DNA of 12,940 bases from Halobacteriales archaeon QS_5_70_15 (GTDB lineage: Archaea > Halobacteriota > Halobacteria > Halobacteriales > Haloarculaceae): the NCBI GenBank assembly GCA_003022005.1, contig PXRQ01000057.1, positions 22,001 through 34,940 of the forward strand, read 5' to 3'. The notes under the pieces are model-generated. The model was not told where the DNA came from and searched no databases. It saw nothing but the letters and a program-made list of their open reading frames with translations. Positions 5,714 through 12,808 of this stretch are shown here, piece after piece; the first letter of the stretch is position 1; every line of letters starts with the position of its first letter. The translations under genes were made by a program, and so were the position numbers.

Positions 5714-7045
5714 GTGACCGACAACCCCTCGGTCCGGCGGCTGGCCGACTGGCCCGCCGAGCGGCTCCGGGACCTCGCCGACGGGTACGGCACGCCGCTG
5801 TACGTCCTCGACCTGGAACGGGTGCGACAGAACGCGACCCGGCTCCGGCAGGCGTTCCCGAGTGCCGATGTCGCCTACGCCGTGAAGGCGAACACGACGC
5901 GCGCGGTGCTGGGGACCCTCGAGTCGACGGGCGTCGACGCCGAGTGTGCCGCCGCCGGCGAGGTGAAGCGCGCCCTCGACGCCGGGGTCCCGGCCTCGCG
6001 GGTGCGGTACACGGCGGTCAACCCGCCGGACCGCGACCTCGACTTCGTCTGCTCGCTCGACGCGGCGGACGAGCTCACGATCACGGTCGGCGCGGAGGAC
6101 ACGCTCGACCGGGTCGCCGCCCGGGGGTTCGACGGGCCGCTCTGCGTCCGGGTGAACCCCGGCGTCGGCGCGGGCCACCACGCGAAGGTCTCGACCGGCG
6201 CCGAACCGAAGTTCGGGCTCCCGTACGACCGCGCGGCCGATGTCGCCCGCGGCGCCGCAGACCGGGGGTTCGACCTCGTCGGGATACACGCCCACGCGGG
6301 GTCGGGCATCTCCGACGAGGAGCTCTCGGCGCACCGCGAGCTCGTCCGGCGGATGGGCGAACTCGCCCGCGACCTCGCGGCCCTCGATCTCGGTTTCGTC
6401 GCGGTCGGCGGCGGGTTCGGCGTCCCGTACCGCGAGGAGGAGGCCCCGCTCGATCTCGACGCCGTCGCGGAGCCGACCCGGGACGCGCTCGGGGACGTCC
6501 AGCCCCGACTGGCGATCGAGCCCGGACGCTACTTCGTGGCCGACGCGGGCGTGCTCCTGACGACCGTGAACACGGTCAAGGAGACGCCCGGGACGACGGT
6601 CGTCGGTGTCGACGCCGGGATGACGACCCTGCTGCGGCCCGCGATGTATGACGCCTACCACGCGGTTCGGAGCCTCGAACCCGACCTGCCGCCGCGGGAC
6701 CCCGTGTCGTGCGAGGTCTCGGGCCCGGTCTGCGAGACGGCGGACGTGCTCGGGCGGGACCGGACGCTCCCGGCCCCGACCCGGGGGGACCTCCTCGCGG
6801 TGGGGAACGCGGGGGCGTACGGCTACGAGATGAGCAGCCAGTACAACTCCCGCCCGCGTCCGGCGGTCGTCGCGGTCGACGGCAGCGAGACACGACTGGC
6901 GGTCCGGCGCGAGACGCTGACGGACCTGACGCGCCTGGAGACCACGGGAGGGGACGGAGCGAGTGAATCAGACGAAGTATCTATAACGGGCGAGACGCAG
7001 GGGTCGGGCAGGACCGACGGAGTGGATGGACGGGACACATCATGA
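5714..7045 (+). CDS. lysA: diaminopimelate decarboxylase
   Basis: This PLP enzyme decarboxylates meso-diaminopimelate to L-lysine, the last step of the pathway. The protein is 443 aa and a fold-type III (alanine racemase-like barrel) decarboxylase. Lys58 in YAVKAN is the PLP lysine. IHAHAGSGI (191-199), the glycine loop VGGGFG (231-236) and EPGRYFVADAG (269-279) bind the cofactor phosphate. Cys340-Glu341 in GPVCETADVLG supplies active-site residues across the dimer interface. GAYGYEMSSQYNSRPRP (367-383) is the usual C-terminal signature. The family normally ends near residue 410. Here about 34 further polar residues follow (DGASESDEV onward), and their DNA contains a TATA-like box. The gene sits between dapD and dapF, and its TGA overlaps the dapF ATG. 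Confidence 0.96.
   Translation: MTDNPSVRRLADWPAERLRDLADGYGTPLYVLDLERVRQNATRLRQAFPSADVAYAVKANTTRAVLGTLESTGVDAECAAAGEVKRALDAGVPASRVRYTAVNPPDRDLDFVCSLDAADELTITVGAEDTLDRVAARGFDGPLCVRVNPGVGAGHHAKVSTGAEPKFGLPYDRAADVARGAADRGFDLVGIHAHAGSGISDEELSAHRELVRRMGELARDLAALDLGFVAVGGGFGVPYREEEAPLDLDAVAEPTRDALGDVQPRLAIEPGRYFVADAGVLLTTVNTVKETPGTTVVGVDAGMTTLLRPAMYDAYHAVRSLEPDLPPRDPVSCEVSGPVCETADVLGRDRTLPAPTRGDLLAVGNAGAYGYEMSSQYNSRPRPAVVAVDGSETRLAVRRETLTDLTRLETTGGDGASESDEVSITGETQGSGRTDGVDGRDTS
6978..6987 (+). promoter_or_regulatory. candidate internal promoter (TATA-like) before dapF, inside lysA
   Basis: TATCTATAAC is the most TATA-like string in the operon and lies in the sequence coding for the unusual lysA tail. 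It would place a transcription start near 7010 and a leader of about 31 nt before the dapF ATG at 7042. It may allow dapF-dapE to be expressed separately. No good Shine-Dalgarno is seen in that leader. Confidence 0.4.
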
Positions 7046-7935
7046 TAGACGTACACAAGTATCACGGGACCGGCAACGACTTCGTCGTCGTCGACGCGGG
7101 CGAGGAGGTGCCCGACCGACGGGCGTTCGCGGTCGACCTCTGCGACCGGACGGACGGTATCGAACCCCCCGAGGGTGGAACCGGAGCGACGGGCGCCGAC
7201 GGCGTGCTGTTCCTCTCGCTGGAGCCGGCGTACAACCCCCCCCGGGTCGTCATGACGCTCGTCCAGCCGGACGGGAGCGTCGCCGCGATGTGTGGCAACG
7301 GTGCCCGGGTCGCCGCGCGCTGGGCGGCCGACCGGACCGGGAGCGACGAGGTGATGATCGACACGCCGTCCGGGACCCGGCACGCGACGGTCGACCGGTC
7401 GGCCGCCGAGGTGACCGTCGAGATGGGCCGGGCGACGTTCGACCCGTCGAGCGTGCCCGTGGATTCCGCGGGGGCGTTCGTCGAGCACGAGGTCGAGGGG
7501 GTGACGGTCACCGCGGTGAACACGGGCGTCCCACACGCCGTCGCGTTCGTCGAGGACGTGGACGCGGTCGACGTCGAGTCGGTCGCGCCGCCGGTCCGCC
7601 ACGCCGAGGTCTTCCCCGAGGGGGCGAACGTGACGTTCGCCGCCGAGCGGACCGCGGGCTACGACCAGCGGACGTTCGAGCGCGGCGTCGAGGGCGAGAC
7701 CCGCTCGTGCGGGACGGGCGCGGTCGCGGTCGCGGCCGTCGCGAACCGGCTCGGCCGGGTCGGGGCCGGCGAACCCGTCGTCGTCTCCCCGCCCGGCGGC
7801 GACCTCGAGGTCACGGTCTCGGCCTCGGGGTCGGGGTCGACGCTCCGCGGGCCGGTCGTCCGCGAGTTCGACGCGTCGGTCGCGCCGACGGCGCCGAGAC
7901 GGCTGGACGAGCCGGTTCCGAACGGTGACGACTGA
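7042..7935 (+). CDS. dapF: diaminopimelate epimerase
   Basis: The enzyme converts LL-diaminopimelate to meso-diaminopimelate by a two-cysteine, cofactor-free mechanism. At 297 aa it is slightly longer than E. coli DapF (274). It begins with the family signature KYHGTGNDFVVVDA (6-19). The two catalytic cysteines are Cys84 in AMCGNGAR and Cys223 in RSCGTGAVA. Substrate-binding residues are seen in NTGVPHAV (160-167), Asn196 in GANVTF and Glu213-Arg214 in TFERGVEGET. A Gly/Pro-rich insertion at about 41-53 lengthens the first lobe. Its ATG overlaps the lysA stop (ATGA) and dapE begins 2 bp after its stop, so it belongs to the same transcript. Confidence 0.96.
   Translation: MIDVHKYHGTGNDFVVVDAGEEVPDRRAFAVDLCDRTDGIEPPEGGTGATGADGVLFLSLEPAYNPPRVVMTLVQPDGSVAAMCGNGARVAARWAADRTGSDEVMIDTPSGTRHATVDRSAAEVTVEMGRATFDPSSVPVDSAGAFVEHEVEGVTVTAVNTGVPHAVAFVEDVDAVDVESVAPPVRHAEVFPEGANVTFAAERTAGYDQRTFERGVEGETRSCGTGAVAVAAVANRLGRVGAGEPVVVSPPGGDLEVTVSASGSGSTLRGPVVREFDASVAPTAPRRLDEPVPNGDD
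7924..7928 (+). promoter_or_regulatory. Shine-Dalgarno-like site for dapE
   Basis: GGTGA matches part of the anti-Shine-Dalgarno complement and ends 9 nt before ATG 7938, supporting that start immediately after the dapF stop. Confidence 0.5.
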
Positions 7936-7937
7936 CG

Positions 7938-9011
7938 ATGTCGGCGTTCGATACCGTCGGGTTCCACGAACGGGCGGTCCGGACGGCCTCGCACGAGGAC
8001 GTCTCGGAGACGCGAGAGCTCCTCGTCGAGACGCTCGAGGATCAGGGCGTCGGGCCCCGCGTCGACGACGCCGGGAACGTCCTCGCCTCGCGCGGGAGCG
8101 GCGAGGGGCCACACCTCGCCCTGAACACCCACATCGACACCGTCCCGCCGCACGTCGAGTACGACCGGGACGGCGACGTGGTAAGCGGACGCGGGGCCTG
8201 CGACGCGAAGGGGCCACTCGCGGCGCTGCTCGACGCCTTCCTCGCCTGTGAGCCGGGCGACGGGCGGGTCACCCTCGCGGTGACGCCCGACGAGGAGACC
8301 GTCTCGACCGGTGCCGCGGCGCTCGATCTCGACGCCGACGGCTACGTCGTGGGCGAGCCCACCGGACTCGACGTCTGCACTGCTGCACGCGGCCGGTTCG
8401 AGGGCACGGTCTCGGTGGGTGGGGTCGCGGCCCACGCCGCCGAGCCCGAGTCGGGCGTGAACGCCGTCGCGGCGCTCGCACCGCTCTTCCGGGCGGTCGA
8501 GACGTTCGACGACGAGCACGGCCCCGGCCAGCACGCCCAGCTGGGCGGCCCGACGCTCACCGTCACGGCCGTCGAGGGCGGCGAGGCGACGAACCAGGTG
8601 CCCGCGGAGTGCCGCTTCACGCTCGACCGACGGTCGGTCCCCCCCGAGACGGCCGACGGGTTCGCGGCGGAGATAACCGGGCACCTCCGGGCGCACGCGC
8701 CCGAGAGCGTGGCCGTGGAGTTCGCGCTGAAAGACCGACCGACGTCGTTCCTCGAGGCGTGGGCGACCGACCCCGACGCGCCGCTCGTCCGGGAGCTCGT
8801 CGGGGCGAGCGGCGGGGCGGCGCGGCCGTTCACCGCCGCCACCGAGGCCTCGTACTTCGCCGGGGGCGCCCCGACCGTGGTGTTCGGACCGGGCGTGCTC
8901 GCCGACGAGGAGGGCGCCGTCGCCCACGCCGAACGGGAGTACGTCCGGCTCTCCGCGGTGGAGGAGGCCGCCACGGCCGTCCGCCGGGCGCTCGACGCGC
9001 TACTCGGCTGA
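7938..9011 (+). CDS. dapE: M20-family amidohydrolase, probable succinyl-diaminopimelate desuccinylase (DapE/LysK type)
   Basis: In this context the enzyme should hydrolyse N-succinyl-LL-diaminopimelate to LL-diaminopimelate and succinate. The protein is 357 aa and a two-zinc M20 peptidase. His65 and Asp67 lie in NTHIDT, the bridging Asp89 in GRGACDAKGPLAA, and Glu119-Glu120 in PDEE supply the general base and a metal ligand. Glu140 is in GEPT, His330 in AVAHAERE near the C-terminus, and His166 in AAHAAEP belongs to the inserted dimerisation domain. The DAKGPLAA string and the length are closer to LysK ([LysW]-lysine hydrolase) than to E. coli DapE (375 aa, DMKGSLAA), so the label rests partly on the neighbouring dapD. 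It is the last operon gene and its end overlaps the converging ATPase gene by 12 bp. Confidence 0.85.
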   Translation: MSAFDTVGFHERAVRTASHEDVSETRELLVETLEDQGVGPRVDDAGNVLASRGSGEGPHLALNTHIDTVPPHVEYDRDGDVVSGRGACDAKGPLAALLDAFLACEPGDGRVTLAVTPDEETVSTGAAALDLDADGYVVGEPTGLDVCTAARGRFEGTVSVGGVAAHAAEPESGVNAVAALAPLFRAVETFDDEHGPGQHAQLGGPTLTVTAVEGGEATNQVPAECRFTLDRRSVPPETADGFAAEITGHLRAHAPESVAVEFALKDRPTSFLEAWATDPDAPLVRELVGASGGAARPFTAATEASYFAGGAPTVVFGPGVLADEEGAVAHAEREYVRLSAVEEAATAVRRALDALLG

Positions 9012-10322
9012 GACGGACTCCGACCCTGGCTCGTCGCGGATCCCTTCCCCGGGGTCGGTCCCGCCATCCGCCGCGCCCGGATCCGGTCGTCCCGCGGGCG
9101 TGCCTGCGAGCCGCCGCACACCGCGGACCGTCCGGCGCCACGCCGACCCGAGCAGGTAGGCGACGAGCGCACCCGCCTCCCACGCCGGGTCGCCGTCGGA
9201 AACGGCGTCGCCCCGACCGTCCCCCACAGCGGTTCGGGTCCGCCCGCCGTCGGTCGCCGGGGCTCGTTCGGCTCCGCGCTCGTCCCCGGGATCGTCCGCC
9301 GTACGGCCCTCGAGTTCGGCCACTCGCGCCTCCAGCTCGACGATCCGCTCGCGCTTCCGCTTCAGCTCCGCGCGGAGCCCGGCCACCTCGTGGCTCCCGT
9401 CGTCCTCGCTTCCCTCCCCGGTATCGCTCGCCCCGGGGTCGCTCCGGTCCGGCCGGGACCGGTCGCCTTCCCCCGGCCCGCGGAGCTCGGCCACGAGATC
9501 CGAGTCGACCGACCGGAGGTCCGGGCGCTCGACGCCGTCGAGCGAGGGGGTCGCGCCGGCGTCGAAGGTCCGTTTCCGGCGGAACCGGACCCGCTCCACG
9601 GATTCGGTCCAGTCGGTTCGGACGAGCGCCTCGCCCGCCTCCAGGCCGGTGACCTCCTCGGCCGCGCCGTCCCCGAGTATCGACCCGACGACGCGGGTGT
9701 CGTTCTCCCAGGTGAGCCGGTGGAAGACGAGCCAGTCACACTGGGTGACGAACTCCTTGTCCACGGCGGCGGGCCGCTGTGACACCCCGAGCAGGCCGAG
9801 CCCGCGCTTGCGGCCCCGCTTTGCGACCCGGAGGAGCGCCTCGCCCGCCTCGCCGGGGTTGCCCCGCTGTGGGACGTACTCGTGGACCTCCTCGGCGACG
9901 AGGAGGAACGGCGTCCGGGCCTCCCGCTCGCGGTCGAACAGCGCCCCGACCACCGCCGCGACCGTCTCCCGTGCCTTGTCCGCTTCGGCGTACCCCGAGA
10001 CGTCCAGTACGATCGGAACGTGCTCCTCCAGCGCGAGTCGGGCGAGCCTGTCGGCGTGGTCGGGCCCCACTCGTGCGTCGCACCGGTCGTCCCCCCCGAC
10101 GTGGAGCAGTTCGTACGACTCCTTCAGCCCGTAGTACTCGCCGTCGGTGTCGATCACGAGGAGCGGGAGTCCGGCGTCGAGCAGCTCCTCGGCGACGACG
10201 CTCGCGGTGTTGGACTTCCCCGACCCGGACTTGCCGGTGACGAACCCCCGGCCCGACAGTATCTCGATGGCCGGCACGGTGTAGTCGTTCTCGCCCACCC
10301 CCAGGTCGGGCACGTCGCTCAT
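9000..10322 (-). CDS. HerA/VirB4-like P-loop ATPase with C-terminal coiled coil
   Basis: The protein is 440 aa, soluble and probably hexameric by family analogy. HerA-FtsK superfamily ATPases pump or translocate DNA or protein. The Walker A motif is GKSGSGKS (30-37), just after a short strand domain (DYTVPAIEILSGRGFVTG). The Walker B-like segment is PFLLVAEEVHEYVP (138-151), with Ala-Glu-Glu where HerA usually has Asp-Glu. GVSQRPAAVDKE (179-190) matches the conserved SQRP segment. Residues 281-312 and 341-385 are polar and disordered-looking, with a probable coiled coil between them (VAGLRAELKRKRERIVELEA). A short hydrophobic helix (about 386-397) follows. There is no nurA, mre11 or rad50 partner beside it, so it is an orphan homologue of unknown role. 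Confidence 0.88.
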   Translation of the reverse strand: MSDVPDLGVGENDYTVPAIEILSGRGFVTGKSGSGKSNTASVVAEELLDAGLPLLVIDTDGEYYGLKESYELLHVGGDDRCDARVGPDHADRLARLALEEHVPIVLDVSGYAEADKARETVAAVVGALFDREREARTPFLLVAEEVHEYVPQRGNPGEAGEALLRVAKRGRKRGLGLLGVSQRPAAVDKEFVTQCDWLVFHRLTWENDTRVVGSILGDGAAEEVTGLEAGEALVRTDWTESVERVRFRRKRTFDAGATPSLDGVERPDLRSVDSDLVAELRGPGEGDRSRPDRSDPGASDTGEGSEDDGSHEVAGLRAELKRKRERIVELEARVAELEGRTADDPGDERGAERAPATDGGRTRTAVGDGRGDAVSDGDPAWEAGALVAYLLGSAWRRTVRGVRRLAGTPAGRPDPGAADGGTDPGEGIRDEPGSESVSAE

Positions 10323-10450
10323 CGGTCGCGGGGAGGGGTGAGTCGGGTATGTGCTTTCTGGCTGTTTCGAGGACGGTAGGTGTGGAGATCCGGGGGTTTT
10401 TCGGATGGAGAGGGAGCCATCGAGTCCTGTGCTGGGACCGTCCCGAAAGC
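10323..10450. other. intergenic region upstream of the HerA-like gene
   Basis: This holds the probable HerA promoter and no gene. A short imperfect hairpin (ATCCG 10388-10392 with CGGAT 10402-10406, loop GGGGTTTTT) is present, but the T run is in the loop, so it is not a convincing terminator. The minus-strand frame that continues from the folC remnant through this stretch has lost all resemblance to FolC. Confidence 0.5.
10347..10352 (-). promoter_or_regulatory. TATA-like box for the HerA-like gene
   Basis: The minus strand reads ACATAC following GAAAGC, centred about 27 bp before the ATG at 10322, consistent with a leaderless mRNA. It is a weak match but is at the right distance. Confidence 0.4.
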
Positions 10451-10864
10451 CTCAAGCACCGCGGCGTCGACGTCCTGGCGGTCGAACTCCCACGGCGCGA
10501 GCGCGGTCCTCGCCTCGAAGAAGGCGGGCGGCTCGTCCGCCGCGGCCCGCCGGTCGAGGAACTCCCGACACAGTCGAGGAAATCGACGACCCTTGTTCTC
10601 GTCACCGGGGCCGTTCACGCGCATCCGCTCGCGGACGTCGGCTGCGGGGAAGTGTAGAGGCCGACGTCCAGCCCCGCCACCCGGAGACCGCGCTCGACCA
10701 TCCGGGAGGTGCTCCTTTCACCGTTCGATCCGGCGACCTGTACCACCGTCAGCCCCTCGTCTGGCTCCCCGAGGTGCCCGAGGATCTCGCGCGTGGGCTC
10801 GTCCCGTCCCGGGTGAGAACCGCCCGAGGTCGAACAGGACGTTCGCCGCCGCCCGATACTCCAC
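10451..10864 (-). pseudogene. folC: degraded N-terminal fragment of folylpolyglutamate synthase (folC)
   Basis: Three minus-strand frames together rebuild the start of a FolC: VEYRAAANVLFDLGRFSP (from GTG 10864), then EILGHLGEPDEGLTVVQVAG with LDVGLYTSP, then DVRERMRVNG with FFEARTALAPWEFDRQDVDA and AVLE, where similarity ends. Breaks fall near 10805-10818 and 10641-10646. The P-loop, GSNGKGST in intact FolC, reads GSNGERST, which would abolish ATP binding. About 140 of the roughly 400 FolC residues remain; in many haloarchaea FolC is fused to dihydropteroate synthase, and no trace of that is seen. FolC adds glutamate to folates, so an intact copy is expected elsewhere. I read this as a decaying gene or partial duplicate, not a sequencing artefact, because mutation and truncation coincide. 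Confidence 0.85.
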
Positions 10865-11227
10865 ACCGCCGTGACCGAGGGAACGCGTTCCGGCGCTTCG
10901 GAAGTCGGAGGTCACATCGCGACGGTGGTCGCGGTCGAAGCCGGGGCCGAGAGCGAGAACCGGAGTGAGGACGAGCGACGGTCGGGGACCACGTCTGTGG
11001 GGGTCCCCCGTCCCACCGGGGGCGATGCGGAGGTGTCGCCGGAAGCGGCCGTGGGAGAGCCGGCGGCGCGTCGTACGGTCGGCACCGGCCGCGGCGGAGC
11101 TCGAGCGGTCCGGGGACCCGCCGGCCGTGACCGGCGGGGAGGCCCGGACGACGCGGTAGTCGGTCGCGTCGGGGCCTCCCGGTCGGTCACTGCGGGGTGC
11201 CGGGTCGGTCGTGTCGAAGTACCCGGT
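10865..11227. other. 363-bp stretch without a recognisable gene
   Basis: It lies between the folC remnant and the end of the purine gene. Both strands contain open frames of 64-92 codons, but their products are Ser/Thr/Pro/Arg-rich and lack the acidic composition of the neighbours. No promoter-like AT-rich patch or tRNA structure stands out. It may be more degraded sequence left by the event that destroyed folC, but I cannot identify an ancestor. Confidence 0.5.
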
Positions 11228-12808
11228 TCAGTCGTGGCGGAACGCCCGCGAACCCGTGAACGCCATCGCCATCTCGTGCTCGTCGGCCGCGGCGATCACG
11301 TCCTCGTCGTTGACCGACCCGCCCGGCTGGATCACCGCCTCTATGCCGGCCTCCGCGGCCGTCTCGATGCCGTCCGGGAACGGGAAGAACGCGTCCGAGG
11401 CCATCACCGCCCCCTCCGAACGCTTCCCCTCCGCGTGCTCCTCGGCCTTCATCGCGGCGAGGCGGACCGCGTCGACCCGCGAGACCTGTCCCATGCCGAC
11501 GCCCACGGTCTCGGTCCCGGTCGCGAACACGATGGCGTTGGACTTGACGTGCTTGACGACCTGCCAGGCGAACAGCATCGACTCGACCTGCTCGTCGGTT
11601 GGCTCGCGCTCGGTCACGACTTCGAGGTCCCCGGCGGCGAGCGACTGGAGGTCCCGCTCCTGGACGAGTCGGCCGCCGACGAGCGGCTTCTCGCTCAGCC
11701 GCTCGGTCGCCTCGCCGAGTCCCCCCACCCGCAGAACGCGGAGGTTCTCCGCCCCCCGGAGGACGTCGAGCGCGGCGTCGGTGTACCCCGGCGCGACGAC
11801 TGCCTCCTTGAACGAGTCGGTCACCCGCTCCGCGGTCGGGGCGTCACAGTCGCGGTTGAGCGCGACGATACCCCCGAACGCGCTCATCGCGTCCGTCGAG
11901 AGAGCCCGGTCGTAGGCCTCGGCGAGCGAGCCCCCCGTCGCACAGCCCGCCGGGTTGGTGTGCTTGATCACCGCCGCCGCGGGCGCCTCGAACTCCTTGA
12001 CGAGGGTCAGCGCCGCGTCGACGTCGTTGTAGTTGTTGTACGAGAGCGCCTTGGCCCCCTCGTTGAGCTGGTCGGCGTGGACCACGGAGGCCTCCGTACA
12101 GGTGGGATCGGCGTACAGCGCCGCGTCCTGGTGGGGGTTCTCCCCGTAGCGCAGCCCCGCGGCGTGGTCGTTCGAGACGAGCCGCCGGGCCGGGAGGTCA
12201 CCCGCGGTGTCGCCCGCGACGTGGACTTCGCCGGCGTCGACGTCGACCTCGACGCGGTCCTCGGCGAACCAGCGGACCGCGCGGGGATAGGCCCTGAACT
12301 CCCCCTCGTAGAGGACCCGCTCGTTCAGCGAGTCGGTGTCGTCGCCCTCGTAGACCGGGACGGCCTCCTGCGTGACGATGGGACCGCCGTCGACCGCCTC
12401 GTCGACGACGTGGACCGTGCAACCGGTCATCCGCACCCCGGCCTCGAGCACCTGTTCGTGGGGGTCGAGCCCGGGGAACGACGGGAGCAGCGAGGGGTGG
12501 ACGTTCAGGACGGTGGGCGTCGCGTCGAGGAACCCCTCGGTGAGGATCCGCATGTACCCGTCGAGACAGACCAGGTCGAAGTCGTACTCGGCGAGACGGT
12601 CGAGGACGCGCGCCTCGTGGTCCTCGCGGGGCTCGTTCTCGCCGCGGACGATCACTTCCGTGGGGATACCGCGCTCGGCGGCCGACTCGAGGACGGGCGC
12701 GCCCTCGCGGTTCGAGAGGACGGCGGCGAACTCGGCGCCGCCGGGGGCGTGGTCCGCGATGTGGGTCAGGTTCCGGCCGCGGTTCGAGGCCATGCCGGCG
12801 ATTCGCAT
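11228..12808 (-). CDS. purH: fused GAR transformylase (PurN) and AICAR transformylase (PurH C-domain)
   Basis: The protein is 526 aa and joins two folate-dependent purine steps in one cytosolic polypeptide. Residues 1 to about 190 are PurN-like: GMASNRGRNL (5-14) opens the domain. The catalytic set Asn102, His104 and Asp140 (in LNVHPSLLPSFPG and EAVDGGPIVTQ) matches E. coli PurN Asn106, His108 and Asp144. Residues from about 205 are AICAR formyltransferase: LRYGENPHQ (219-227), Lys282-His283 in VIKHTNPAG, SAFGGIVALNRD (309-320) and QPGGSVNDED near the end. The IMP cyclohydrolase domain of bacterial PurH is absent; archaea use a separate cyclohydrolase (PurO). ATG 12808 is chosen over an upstream start (12925) because the extra 39 residues are not family-like and run into the repeat-like tail. 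No Shine-Dalgarno is seen. Confidence 0.93.
   Translation of the reverse strand: MRIAGMASNRGRNLTHIADHAPGGAEFAAVLSNREGAPVLESAAERGIPTEVIVRGENEPREDHEARVLDRLAEYDFDLVCLDGYMRILTEGFLDATPTVLNVHPSLLPSFPGLDPHEQVLEAGVRMTGCTVHVVDEAVDGGPIVTQEAVPVYEGDDTDSLNERVLYEGEFRAYPRAVRWFAEDRVEVDVDAGEVHVAGDTAGDLPARRLVSNDHAAGLRYGENPHQDAALYADPTCTEASVVHADQLNEGAKALSYNNYNDVDAALTLVKEFEAPAAAVIKHTNPAGCATGGSLAEAYDRALSTDAMSAFGGIVALNRDCDAPTAERVTDSFKEAVVAPGYTDAALDVLRGAENLRVLRVGGLGEATERLSEKPLVGGRLVQERDLQSLAAGDLEVVTEREPTDEQVESMLFAWQVVKHVKSNAIVFATGTETVGVGMGQVSRVDAVRLAAMKAEEHAEGKRSEGAVMASDAFFPFPDGIETAAEAGIEAVIQPGGSVNDEDVIAAADEHEMAMAFTGSRAFRHD

Noticed and set aside
10388..10406. Hairpin ATCCG-CGGAT with five T residues as a terminator
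   Set aside because: The T run is in the loop, the stem is only 5 bp, and no gene ends nearby in the right orientation except the folC remnant.
10319..10624. A separate 101-aa minus-strand gene
   Set aside because: Its first two-thirds are the third frame of the folC remnant (FFEARTAL, WEFDRQDVD). The rest is unrelated read-through up to the HerA start.
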